Below are positions 11,640 through 22,395 of a stretch of DNA of 64,000 nucleotides, piece after piece. How positions within the stretch are numbered: position 1 is the first letter of the stretch; each line of letters begins with the position of its first letter. Origin of the DNA: Diphasiastrum complanatum (taxonomy: Eukaryota; Streptophyta; Lycopodiopsida; Lycopodiales; Lycopodiaceae); the NCBI GenBank assembly GCA_029204225.1, contig CM055092.1:23375005-23439004 (forward strand), in the 5' to 3' direction. Below the pieces are notes generated by a model. It worked only from the letters and a program-made list of their open reading frames with translations, did no database searches and was not told the origin of the DNA. The translations under genes were made by a program, and so were the position numbers.

Positions 11640-12510
11640 GATTAGTCGTTAATCAATAGAATAATCCAAATTTGGTTTAGCACAAAATTTCCTATGTGCA
11701 TCCAAGCTTAATGCTTTAGTAAAAATATCCGCTATCATATCTTGCGTTCAATAGTACTACAATTCAACCTCTTTGTTGGGAACTTTGCTTCTAACATAGT
11801 GATACTTAATTTCAATGTGCTTACTCCTAGAATGAAATCTAGGGTTGGCTAAAGCAATGGCATTTTCAATTATCATAAAATAGAATTGTCGGAGCATATT
11901 GATTCAGACTGATATTTGAAAGTAAGTTCCTCAAAGTAACTTTCTTTGTAGTTTGAGAGGCTGTGATATACTCTCATTGAATGGAAGATAGAGCTATCGA
12001 ATTTTGCTTGCAACTGTTCCATGAAATAGGACCATTGTTGAGAAGAATGTAAATCCAGAATTGGATTTAGGAGTGTCTACATCTCCTGTCCAATTTGCAT
12101 TTGAGTAACCAATGAGAAAATTGAGTTTGTCAAAAGTCCATAGTAGCTCTAAAGGAAATCCTAGTCGGCTTTCCAAGGATGCAATTATGACAGACAGGGA
12201 GGTCAACCTTGTCGGTTGGATAGTCGATATCATGTGCTTGGAATTTCTTAGAAATGTATGATTCAAGTGTCCTAAACGATGATGCCATAGTACTGCTTTA
12301 TTGAAAAGAACAAAGGTTTCCAAGGCTGAATAGTATCAGAATAATGATGATGCCAATCTATATAAGTATCCATGTCTCTTGCCGAGTGCAAAGAACTTGC
12401 TTTTTCTATCGATAATTTGGCATTGGTCTGACTCAAACTCTACCTTTTGGCCTAAATCCATAATTCTACTTACTGATAATAGATTGATAAACCTATTCAG
12501 ACTCCTTCCC
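11640..12510 (-). mobile_element. Collapsed Ty1/copia pol fragment (pre-integrase fused to RNase H)
   Basis: Minus-strand order: the end of the protease/pre-integrase linker (NLLSVSRIMDLGQKVEFESD near 12450), then the GAG-pre-integrase signature LWHHRLGHLNH (about 12255-12290). This is followed, after a short spacer, by RNase H sequence (FLIGYSNANWTGDVDTPKS, near 12060-12130), the decayed C-terminal KHIEIKYHYVR-type motif and a DIFTKAL-like end near 11720. The integrase core and reverse transcriptase are missing, so this is an internally deleted relic. It ends near 12510, where the palindrome-rich sequence begins. Confidence 0.75.
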
Positions 12511-12559
12511 GGCCTCACAAGAACACATATAGCAAATATCCATGCACAATACAAAGGAG

Positions 12560-13088
12560 GACGTGTGGGCAAAAAAATTCGCATGGATATAGCCGTGGAT
12601 TGGCGTGGATATACGCGTGGATATAAGCGCGTGGATGTTCCATGCAAATGTCTTTTCCAGGAGCAGATCTGCCGGATGTCGTGAAATTCAAAATGCGTGG
12701 ATTATCCACGCATGGATTATCCATGCCAAGTCCGACTACAGGCAGCCGGACAAACCTCCGACACCCGGAGCCGGAAATAGAAATACTAATTTTGCGTGGA
12801 TAATCCACGCCATAGTAAAAATTAAATAACAAAGGCTCGGCTTTGCGTGGATACTGCGTGGATAATTATCCACGCGTGGATTATCCACGCAAAATTCGCT
12901 TTATCCATGCAAAATCCAGAGAGTTGAGGCCGTGGATACCGCGTGCATAAATTTTTTTTATATCCATGCGGTATCCACGCAAAAAGATTTCTGGAATTTG
13001 CGTGGATTATCCACGCATGGATAATCCACGCAAAATTTTTTGTCCAGAAAAAAAACATTTGGCGCGAACCAAAATGTGGTTCGCTCCA
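12560..13088. repeat. Cluster of short perfect palindromes (GCGTGGAT-N-ATCCACGC)
   Basis: Perfect or near-perfect palindromes built on GCGTGGATNATCCACGC lie at 12695-12711, 12794-12810, 12874-12890 and 13000-13016. A 20-base version lies at 12856-12875 and GCATGGAT variants at 12710-12726 and 13015-13031. An additional hairpin spans about 12930-12980 (GTGGATACCGCGTGCATA against TATCCATGCGGTATCCAC), and another spans 13059-13088 (GCGAACC against GGTTCGC). Half-sites GCGTGGATA occur at 12580-12640. The region is GC-rich against AT-rich flanks. Open frames through it spell repeated AWIIHAWIIHA on both strands, a by-product of the palindromes. No gene is called. Confidence 0.85.
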
Positions 13089-13489
13089 AAACGAAAGGTG
13101 ACTTTTTATTTTTGTGTTGTGTGAGAGAGAGAAAAAGAGAGTATAGATGAGAGTGAGAATGAGATGAGGATGAATGTGATTGAGAAGATTGATAGTGTTT
13201 AGGATGTTTAGTTCATTGATGGATGTTAATAGTATGTGTTTTGTGATCATAAGTTTTAAGATCTTTTTTGTTTGTGATGTAGGTTTGGATATGAAAAATG
13301 AAAAATGAGCTTTCATTGCAAAGGATTCAAAGATCAAGTGCATGCAAAAGGAAAAGCAAAGATTGCAAAACAATGGAGATACAATAGTAAAGGTAAATTC
13401 ACATTTATTTTAATTCATTTGATATTTAGTTGATAACTTGATGTGTTATCTATTTCCATTACTTTCCATTACTTTTTATTGTGCATTCT

Positions 13490-13608
13490 AGCATGCAAAT
13501 CATGTGCTAAAATACATACATTGCATTGAATTCATCAATGGATACATTTACATTGCATAGATGTGCATTATATAGACTATACATTGCATTGAATACATCA
13601 ATAGATAC
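13490..13608. repeat. Imperfect direct repeats TACATTGCATTGAAT
   Basis: The phrase CATTGCATTGAATNCATCAATNGATAC recurs at about 13519-13550 and 13582-13608, with degraded echoes on the far side of the adjoining MITE-like element (about 13990-14060). The MITE-like element therefore appears to sit inside a small tandem array. Confidence 0.5.
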
Positions 13609-13986
13609 CATTAGAAGAGATTTGAGTTCCAAAAAGACCCTTTAAGAATTCGTGCAAGATGCCTTTTTTATTATTGAAATATTATAACACTAAGACTTTT
13701 GACTTCCCATAACTTTTTAGTTGTAGCTCAAAAGTATGTCATCTAACATATCATTGGAAAGCCCTTGCCAAGCGCTTTCCAATGCACGAAACTCCGCTAG
13801 ATTCGGACTTACCACTAAAAAGTTATGCCATTTTTAGTATAGAATCAAAATGTGGACTCAAAAAGTTACGTTACGTAGATTTCAAATTTGAGTGGTTTGA
13901 TTGGTCCATGTGTAAGAATAATTTGAGAAAAAGTATAAAAAGAATCTTTATAAGGGGTCTTTTTTGGATTTAGAACTCCTCTAATG
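13609..13986. mobile_element. MITE-like element with about 40-base terminal inverted repeats
   Basis: The left end begins CATTAGAAGAGATTTGAG and continues into CCAAAAAGACCCTTTAAGA. The reverse complement of the right end begins CATTAGAGGAGTTCTAAATC and continues CCAAAAAAGACCCCTTATAAAGA. The arms are imperfect but clearly paired over about 40 bases, with a 378-bp total length and no coding capacity. A related right half lies at about 6095-6211. I could not define a target duplication because the flanks are themselves repetitive. Superfamily unassigned. Confidence 0.6.
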
Positions 13987-14187
13987 ATTTGCAATCAATA
14001 GATGTGCATTCAATAGACTATACATTTGCATTGATGGATAAAAATATATGCATTCAAAATTTTTGCAAGAATGATGTGATGCCAAAACATTATATTGATT
14101 GATTTAAAAACAAGTACATTGATGAGAGAATAAATTCTCTCTTCCTACATTGCCTTCTACAAGGCCTTACATTCAATTTAAAAACCT

Positions 14188-14940
14188 CTACTCATCATCA
14201 CTTCCTCCCTCCTCGCCTCCTTCATCTTGTAGGTGTACGTTGGTGTCCACATCTTCAAACTCCCCTTCGCTCTCATTCATGTACTCTTCCACATTCTCTT
14301 CCACATCACAAACACTTGAAGTTGTAGAGCTTCTCTACAAAATAGAATCAAAGATTTAGTTAAATTGAGATTAAACCTACTTGTAAACCACAAAGTAAAC
14401 AATCACAAAACAATAAAGGTTAAGAGTTTATGATTGGAAACAATCTATGGGATTCCATAAAAGCCTCCGGCATATCCATGATCGTAACCTTGCTTGTACT
14501 CAGCGGCGGTCATGTGTCTTCCAAAATCACTAAGCTACATTCAACAAAAAAACAGAGTTTAGCAATACAATATATTTTAGCAATAAAAAACAGTAACAAT
14601 CTCACTACAAAAATATAATCATATTAAAAAATATTGCACTTACAAATTGGGCCTCTAGATTGTCCCTTCCTCTTGATCCCAAGTGACTTTGGCCATGTTT
14701 TAAGAGCTTCTCGGCGGTGGCCCTACGTTGTTGTTCATACTTTTGGGGATTGTTTTGCAACAATTTTCCTTTCACCTTCCTCCAATATCTTTTGGAGCCT
14801 ATTGATGTCTTTTATCGCATGCCATCACTTGTGGATTAGGATCGTGCTCTTGCTGCACTTGTTGATTCCTCTACATCAGATGTTGCTCTAGTTGTTGATG
14901 AACCAAGGCTTGTTGCTGTTTGATCCAGTTTCTTTTCGGT
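14188..14940 (-). pseudogene. Decayed three-exon gene fragment, unrecognised
   Basis: Minus-strand exon-like pieces with splice signals. The first, about 14940-14644, is Q-rich and coiled-coil-like (LVHQQLEQHLM, INRLQKILEEGERKIV, YEQQRRATAEKLLKHGQ) and ends at a perfect GTAAGTGC donor. The second starts at 14534 after a TTGAATGTAG acceptor and reads LSDFGRHMTAAEYKQGYDHG. The last starts at 14334 after TTTTGTAG and ends at stop 14188-14190 with a strongly acidic tail (DVEENVEEYMNESEGEFEDV ... GGEEGGSDDE). One in-frame stop and one frameshift in the first piece, and an unclear donor after the second, point to a pseudogene. An acidic C-terminus is common in transposase-derived and nuclear proteins, but I do not recognise this one. 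Confidence 0.4.
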
Positions 14941-15244
14941 AGTTGGGGTTTTTTTTTTTGTGTCGGGGAGAGTTATGGACTCGGCTCATTACATTTGCCA
15001 CATCCATTTACATTTACTTTACTTTATGCATAAGCAGGCCTTGGGCCCTTTTTATTCATTTGTACGACTAAGTTCCTTTATAAACATATTATTATTAGGT
15101 TTAACATTGTCTCAATTAATTTTGGACTTTTTCAAAATACATTTTAAAAAACGGATAGAAGAGTTTCAAAATGTTAATTAATCACAAAATACTTGAATTT
15201 TGACAATGTCCGATACTTGTTTTACAAAAGATATATTTGTTTCT

Positions 15245-15394
15245 GGAGACTCCACCCATCGTGGCGGGTGGAGCCTCCAAAACAAAGTTTGAAAAACAAC
15301 TTTGAAGGCTCCACCTGCCACGCGGCAGGTGGAGCCTAAAAAAAAAAATTGAATTTTTTTTTTTGAGGCTCCACCCGCCACGGCGGGTGGAGCC
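15245..15394. repeat. Three tandem GC-rich hairpins
   Basis: Inverted repeats of the form GGCTCCACCCGCC ... GGCGGGTGGAGCC occur at 15245-15278 (imperfect), 15307-15336 (perfect arms) and 15367-15394 (near-perfect). They are spaced about 60 bases apart and separated by A/T homopolymer runs. Arm mutations are partly compensated (CTGCC pairs with GGCAG in the second, CCGCC with GGCGG in the third). A weaker relative with CCACCCG motifs is near 25050-25160. Confidence 0.8.
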
Positions 15395-15639
15395 CGATTT
15401 TTTTTTTTTATGGAGGACTTAAGAAATTTGGATTGTGGTTTATCAAACAATATGGTAAAATGGTGCACATCATTGAAGCATTTGTTTTCTTATGGACTAT
15501 AATCAATAAAAAGATACTTGACAAAGTTAAATGCAAAATTTTTAATTTCACACAATATTCATCATACACAAATAAGTAAATTTCATCGATTAATCAAATT
15601 TTGTATTCCAATACAAAATAGGGCTGTAAAAAATACTCC

Positions 15640-15835
15640 TACTTTTTTAAAACACATCTCCATAGCTAGTTATTGTTTTTTACACTTCTTGGCCTTGCCC
15701 AAACCTTTGTAACTTCTTCTATAGTTAACATCTTAGCGGAGGATAAATTCTAAGATGAGAGGATGGCTTTTACATCCAAATTGGTCATGTATCACCCTCC
15801 CCACATCACCTTGCATTTCCCCTACCCATTTATTG
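15640..15835 (+). repeat. Dispersed repeat, copy 1
   Basis: About 190 bases are clearly similar to 59398-59583 (shared landmarks: CACTTCTTGGCCTT, CATCTTAGCNGAGGATAAAT, GTATCACCCTCCCC). Neither copy has coding potential. Nature unknown. Confidence 0.7.
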
Positions 15836-15959
15836 GGGTCATTTAGTGTGAGTTTCATTATTTGTGAAACCAGAGAAAAAAAAAGAGCTGAAGAAAAGTT
15901 AAGAGAGAGATTGGAAAAGTTAAGGTGACAAATATTTTTATGTACATATATGTGTGTGT

Positions 15960-15960
<1 letters not shown>

Positions 15961-16006
<46 letters not shown>

Positions 16007-16010
16007 AAAA
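15961..16010. repeat. (TA)n microsatellite
   Basis: A run of TA dinucleotides with few interruptions, followed farther on (16110-16210) by a degenerate TGTG/TATG-rich stretch. Confidence 0.9.
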
Positions 16011-16241
16011 ACGTTTGCCTGTCGTTGACGGGTGATGCCGACCGATCTAGTCGACAGCCGTTGATTTGGATGGTGGCTGATGGTTTAGGAGGAAAGTCGA
16101 TGGTCGTTCACGGGTGGCCGATGTATGTGTATGTATGTACGTGAGTGCATGTGTTTATATATGTGTGTGTATTCATGAGAGTGCATATACCTGTGCATGT
16201 GTGTGGGTAGTCTAGCATTCTGACGGATTTTGACGGATTTT

Positions 16242-17650
16242 GATCCCAGGACTCCATTTAAGGTTTTTCGATCGGATGCACGTTTCGCTGTGAGTACTGA
16301 ACTGTTTGGAGGCCGGTTTCGTCCCATAGGTTCGTTTCAGCATGTAGCACAAAATGGAACATAGATTTTGAAAAATAGACTCTGTTCGGCGACACTAGAC
16401 CAATTCTCAATAATGTTAAAAGTAGTCCATTTAATGGTATTCCCCCTGACAAAAAGGCCATTTCTAGACAAACGGAGTCAAAATTGAGCCACAAATAGTC
16501 CTGTGTGTTTGTGTTGAGCCCACGAACCTACACACACCTCCCATCCGAAGTTCTAATGGTTTTTTATTGAATATAACCAATTATTGGCTCGACAGGCCTA
16601 GAGTCCCAACATTGCGTTTACAGTTTCCGGTTGTGACGCACATTTTGCTATGAGTGCTAAACTATCTAGAGCACAGTTAGGTGTTGCAGGTTTGTATTGG
16701 CATGCAGCATTGGACGGAATAGAGGTTCTGAAAACTGGACTCCATTCGGCAACACTGGACCAATTCTTGGGAATGTTGGTAAGTAGTCCATTTAGTAGCA
16801 ATCCCTCTGACAGAAAGGGTGTTTTTGGACAAACGACGTCAGAATTGAGCTGCAAATGGTCTTGTGAGCTTGTGTTGAGCCCAGAGCCTGTGGACACCTC
16901 CCGTTTTAAGTTCTTATCATTTTTTACTGAATCCGACCAATTATTGGCTTGACAGGCCTACAATTCTAGCATTATGTTTAGGGTTTCTAGTTCAGTCACA
17001 CGTTTCGCTATAAGTACTAAACCATTTATAGCCCACTTTAGTATTGTAGGTTTGTATCGACGTGCAGCACAAGATAGAATAGAGGGTCTAAAAAACGGAC
17101 TCCGTTCGCCAACACTGGACTAATCTCGAGAATGCTGGAAAGTAGTCCATTTAGTGGTATTCCCACCAACAGATAGGGCATTGTCGGAAAACGACATTTG
17201 AATTGAGCTACAAATGGTCCTATGGGTTTGTGTTGAGCCCAAAAATCTATGGACACTTTCTTTCCAAAGTTTTGACCATTTTCTAGTGAATCCAATCAAT
17301 TTTCTGGCTTGATGGGCCTAGAATCCCAAGATTGCATTTAGGATTTTTGGTTGGGGTGCACGTTTCGTTGTTGACAAACCGTTTGGAGCCCAGTTTAGTC
17401 CAGTAGGTTCATCTCGGCGTGCACCACATGACGAATAGACTTCCTGCAAAACGAGCTTCGTTCGGTGACATTGGACCAATTCTCGGGAATGTTCGAAAGT
17501 AGTCCATTTAGTAATCCCCCAACAGAAAGGGCGTTTATGGACAAACATCATCAGAATTGAGCTGCAAATGGTCCTGTGGGTTCGTCTCGAGCCCACTAAC
17601 CTATGGACACCTCCCGTCCAAAGTTCTTACCGTTTTTGACTGAATCCGTT
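16242..17650. repeat. Four-unit tandem array, about 360-bp period
   Basis: The block AGTAGTCCATTTA occurs at 16421, 16782, 17141 and 17498 (spacings 361, 359, 357). Other landmarks recur in register: GCACGTTTCGCT, TTCGGCGACACT, GACAAACG, GAATTGAGC, and a TGTTGAGCCCA-type block. Units begin near 16242, 16600, 16959 and 17321. They are diverged by point changes and small indels, so the array is old. Each unit has an 80-100 codon minus-strand frame with a shared LNGLL-like peptide, but start sites and ends are not conserved and I do not call it coding. Confidence 0.85.
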
Positions 17651-18719
17651 ACTGACCTTTTCTGACTAACTAATATGATGCAATCACTTGTAGATATCCC
17701 TTGCGAAAGATTGGATATACATAACTTATGTTTCTACCTTTGATGCATACCTCATTTCAGCATGAACTATGCTTTGTAGTGGTTAGTTTTGTTGCTAATA
17801 CTTTATCTTTAATGAAGATTTATGATTTATTATGCCTTCAAAATTAGCAAGGCATTGTTTTAGGGCTTGAAATCAAGGGCCCTTGAACTATGTAACTATT
17901 GGGAGGCTTAATTATTTATCATCCCTTTGCTACTCTTTTTACAAACACAATGAACTCACACTCTTTGCTAAAGGCATTTCATTACTTTAGAGTGTTATTT
18001 AACAAATAGCAGGTGGTGCTTCTTTGAAGCCCATCAAAATCATAAACTTGTGGAAGGTAATAGCTGGAAATTAGGGTTTCCATCATACCATGACAAATCA
18101 AACTAAACATGGTCACATAGACAATAAATCAATAAATATACGAGCTTGAAAGATAAAATTGAAAATTTGCGCAAAGTAGGATCATTGGACAATCAAATTA
18201 ACTTACGTGGAAATGAGGACCTCCATAAGAGGGTTAAGGACAGTTGAGGGTTCAATTATATCTTGTAGCAAGTTGATCTACTTTTTGTAGTCTTTGAACA
18301 AATTCTTATATCATGCTGCTTTGCAATCATGAACCTATACGTTTGACGGTGCCAACAGTCAGGTTTTTTGTTAGCGATGACATCGTTCGTCTACTTTGCT
18401 GGTTTGTACAATATGGTCCTCCGATCTAACACCAATGGTACATAGCAAGCTACGTTTTAGTTGCAATAGTCAGGGTCTTGACAATCTGTGAGTAAATTCA
18501 TTGTGAGCTTATTTACAAATGATTTCTAAGATTTCATGGCACATGGTATGCTATCAGATATATAGGCTTTATATATACTCATTTTATATTAGATAAAAAC
18601 CAACTTTGATTATACCAATGCATTCTACATAGATAATGGAGCACTTTTGCTTTTTGGATAGTCTTAGTCCTAGAAATAATAAGAAAGTTATGACACTTCA
18701 ACATTTTTAAGACTAGAAA
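17651..18719. other. No gene seen
   Basis: AT-rich intergenic sequence with no domain-bearing frame on either strand. From about 18720 it becomes similar to the leader of the family A element at 42.3 kb. Confidence 0.4.
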
Positions 18720-19970
18720 ACAATTGAGGATAGATCATAGGTTGATCAAGATTTCACTATTCTATGTGTTGATTTTCTAGTTAGAAGTGCTATTAGAGAA
18801 TTGAGAGGTTTCATATTTTTGTGATTTCTTCTTGAGTTCATTTGTTGACATTCAAAGAGTGCTTTGTGCATTGGAACAGGTTGAAAGAAGAAGATCAGGT
18901 TACTTCAACATGACTAAAAGTGGAGGCTCTATGTTGGAGAGCAATGATAAGCTTACCTCAATCAACTATTCTACTTGGAAGGTGAGGATGGAGTCCTTAT
19001 TGAAGATGAATGAGTTGATGGAGATTGTTGCAGGTGTGGAGGAGAGGTCTCAAGCACATCAAGATCAAGTGAGGTATGACAAGAGAGCAAAGAAAGCTCC
19101 ACACATGATTAAGATGAATGTTACCAATGAACTTCTCAAGGAGATTGGTAAGTGTACATCATCTTTGGAGGCTTGGAAGCTTTGAAGAAGCTTTATGAAT
19201 CCAAGTCTACATCAAGAATGCTTACTCTTAGGAGACAAATCTTTCAAATTTTGTAAAAGAAGGAAGAGAGTACTCATGCTTTTGTTTTGAGGGTTAAAGC
19301 ATTCAATGATGAGTTAGCATGTATTGATGAAGGCATTAAGGAGGTAGAACTTGTTCAAGGTATACTTAATGGCTTGTTGGATGATCATGCTAATCTTGTT
19401 GAAAGTTTTGCTATTCAAAAGAATTTGCCAAGTATTGTGGATTTACAAGAGATCTTGGTGAATGAGGAGTATAGTCTTCAATCACGAGGAGGTGGATCTA
19501 CATCGACATCTCAATATGTAGAGGAGGATATGTTCATCAAATGCAAGTTCAAGGGAAAAGACAAAGGCAAGTGTTCTAAAGGGCAAGATCAAGGTGAGAC
19601 TTCCTCTTTTGGAAAAAAGAAAGATAAGTCTAAGTTGAAATTCTTTTATTGTGGAATCAAAGGGCATTTTGCAAATGAATGTTTGAATAAGCAAAGAGAT
19701 TAAGGTAGGAAGCAAATCAACTTTACTACTGATGATGAGGATCTAGGTGGTGGTGATTCTCTTTTGATGTGTTCTTCAAGTCCAATATCAAGTGAAGGTG
19801 ACAAAGATTCATGGTGGATTGATAATGGAGCTAGTTCACACATGACTAGTCACGGGCACTTAGAATTATTTCTAACATTCATTCCTCATATTGAGGAGAT
19901 AGATTTTTCAATCAGATGTATGCCATTGTGCTCTTGCCATAGATTTTTCAAGTATTATGTTCTCTGATCA
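18720..19970 (+). mobile_element. Family A element fragment: leader, gag and start of protease
   Basis: The leader matches 42345-42415. Gag (18832-19703, broken by a frameshift near 19185 and a stop near 19254) is the copia UBN2 type: NYSTWKVRMESLL, a retained LYESKSTSRM and VNEEYSLQSRGGG. The zinc knuckle at about 19643-19684 reads FFYCGIKGHFANEC, so its first cysteine is lost (it is CLYC and CFYC in the other copies). Protease begins DSWWIDNGASSHMTS, with the active-site Thr replaced by Asn. Sequence leaves the element near 19970. Gag packages element RNA in cytoplasmic virus-like particles; this copy is dead. Confidence 0.8.
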
Positions 19971-20299
19971 ATATTGTGCAATCACAACACCTCACACGTG
20001 CTAAAAACTTCACAGTTTCAACTTTCTTGAACAAGTATCAGATCTCATCCGGTGAGGCTGGACAATCTGGTGCTTGTGTCTAGAGGTAAGTGTCGTGCTT
20101 ATTTGGCGTTGATGTCATGCCGGTTGTTCTTCTTCTTCGAAGATATCTGCTCCATAGCCATCAGAGACCATGGCGTCTAACTGTTTTGGAGATATAACCG
20201 CATGGTCGACCTTAATGGTATCTAGTGCTACTTCTGCTTGATCTTGCTAATTTGTCTAAAATGATCAATAAAAAATTGTAGACCTATCATGGAACTATT

Positions 20300-21450
20300 C
20301 GAATCATGTTCCAAAGGATTTTTAAGGGCCCTAGGCTCTTGGGCATATCAAAAATTTCATCTCGCCCTAAGAGATTGGAATCGTCGAACATGTCCATGAA
20401 AGCCCGGGTGTTTGGTGATATTGCTTGCTTTTGTGGGGATTAGGCGACTTAGGCAGTTGTGACTGGAATGGTATCTCCAATGGTCACAGACTGACCATGT
20501 GAGGAAGTTGAGGTGAGAGAAGCATTGGTGGATTGGAGAATAGGTAGTTCAATGCGAGTTGCAGCAGGAGGTGGAAGCATAGCTAAAGATGTTTGCCTAC
20601 TACGGCGACGTGACGTAGAGGGGGTGAGTCAGGAATGACGACTTCGTTGTTGTGCACACGACAACAACTATGAGAAATTGAGGCCTGATGTGAAGACTCG
20701 GCATGTGTGTCTTCATACACAGACAACACGACATCAGCATAGAACCCATGGACTTTGTTTTCTAAATACGAAATAACAAGGGAGGGGTTCAAGAGAACCA
20801 GCCACAAACTGTTGTTTAGAATTTTCCTTGATGGCTCTCTTCAATTCTCCAAATACCATTTTGTACCAATTATAAGGCTCTAATGGTCTAGATCCTAAGT
20901 TGTAGTCGGACTCTACAATGCGATGCAGGATCTGAGAAAAAATGTGTTTCTTCCAGAGGTTGCCAACGATCAAGAAGTTGTCAGAAGCTGGGCAGCAGCA
21001 CGGATGATAGGCTCTCAGATAAATTCAATTAAGAAGTCATCATTGGTCCAGTATAATTCAGTATAATTCATCAGTGGTATCAATAAAAGGTTTTATGACA
21101 CTCTTGGTGTGCTTATGATTTGGCGACGGTTGTTTGTCAAAATTTATGCCTATGGCTGCAAGGGCAGCCTCAGTCACGTGCACCTTGTGGGTAGCGGTCT
21201 GGTAGGTGATATAAAACTTGGACTTACCCTCAGTCTAGGTGCTAAAAGACATGGTTATAAAATCCATATTGATTCTTCTAGAAAAGGCGCACTCGTGGAT
21301 CCATATTGCCATGAGCAAAGGTTCAGCAAGGTTCATCCATTGAGCCACCATGCTTGTGCTAGGGAGTATCATGACGTGTATCTTGGTCGGAACGCCACGA
21401 TGAATGACATAATGAGGAGACTGACTGGTATCAGTAGAAGACATGATGAG
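20300..21450 (-). pseudogene. Long decayed minus-strand ORF, unrecognised
   Basis: Reading from MSSTDTSQSPHYVIHRGVP (21444) the frame continues beyond a single TAG (21235) as TEGKSKFYITYQTATHKVHV and AALAAIGINFDKQPSPNHK. After further breaks come NWYKMVFGELKRAIKENSKQ (about 20850) and a Pro/Ser-rich tail near 20350-20600. The amino-acid composition and length fit a retroelement gag-like protein of about 350-400 residues, but I see no zinc knuckle or known domain. Similar texture is present in the decayed ORF at 40.1-40.9 kb, without a clear alignment by eye. Confidence 0.4.
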
Positions 21451-22204
21451 AAAAAGCAGGAAACTGAAAGAAAATGGCGCAAGAGTGTATCAAAAAGTAG
21501 TGTCGAAAGTTCATAAAGTTTTGGTTGCTGAAATTTTTTTCAAGAGCTCTGCTAGCACAAGTGAGAAATGAAATCGAATTTTGCCCTTTTATAGGCTGAT
21601 TTGGAGGGTCCATTAGACAATGTACTAGTTTGGCTTCTCAGTTATGGACAAAAATTTGGAGACATGTTCAGTACTGTAAAAATAGGTTGTAAAATCTCGG
21701 CGAACGTTTCTGATAGACTGTACTGAACTGGTGAAGGTTTTCAAGATATGGCAAAGGTTCATCTTTCGACAAGATCTGAACCTATGTCCAATCTAATTTG
21801 GACATTCTGAATCCATCTGGCAAGTCGGCGAAGGTTAATAAAAGTTGTAAGATGCTCAGTGAAGGTTTTCAAATTGATAAGGTGCTGAACATTTCCCTAA
21901 GGACAAATTAGGTAGTAACTCTGGAAAAGAATCTCGACGAACGTTTTTAAGACTATATGTAAAAAATATGACCCAAAAAGTAGTTTTCTAAGTTATATTT
22001 CATCAAAAATTATCTTCTAAAAATGTTTCCTTCAACTTTTTCCACTCTGATGACTTTTTTGACTTTTGCTCATCGTTCTCTTTTCTTTTTTCTTTTTATT
22101 TATTTATTTACTTTTTTAATTGTCTTTTTCCAAAAGAAAGAAAATTCAATCAAGTGGTGAAAACAAAAAATTGTAAAACAAGTAAAGTAAAACTAATAAG
22201 GTGT

Positions 22205-22395
22205 TGGATTATTCGGTTTGAACTGGTTGATCTGGCTGCCAAAACTTGCGTAATTGGCTGCCATTCACCAAAGTGTCAAATCTTTTTCCATCCAAGTGTT
22301 CTAAAATAACCGCTCCATAGTTTAATATTTCTTTCACCTTATACATTCTTTAACCTGTGAACTTCAATTTGCCTTTGATCAGTTTTGTCTTATAC
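22205..22395 (-). mobile_element. Ty3/gypsy integrase C-terminal fragment
   Basis: The minus strand reads KLIKGKLKFTG, then YKVKEILNYGAVILEHLDG and FDTLVNGSQLRKFW. This is the characteristic end of plant Ty3/gypsy integrase (GPY-type module: LGPYRVKEV..NGAI.L..L.G....VNG.RLK.Y). A stop interrupts it. No LTR or other pol domain is found close by. Confidence 0.7.

Noticed and set aside
12515-13373. Open frames spelling repeated AWIIHAWIIHA on both strands
   Set aside because: They arise because the palindrome GCGTGGATNATCCACGC reads similarly on both strands; there is no start context, domain or conserved end.
16085-17596. Minus-strand 78-99 aa frames in each 360-bp unit
   Set aside because: Start and stop positions drift between units and frames are not kept through indels; treated as satellite sequence.
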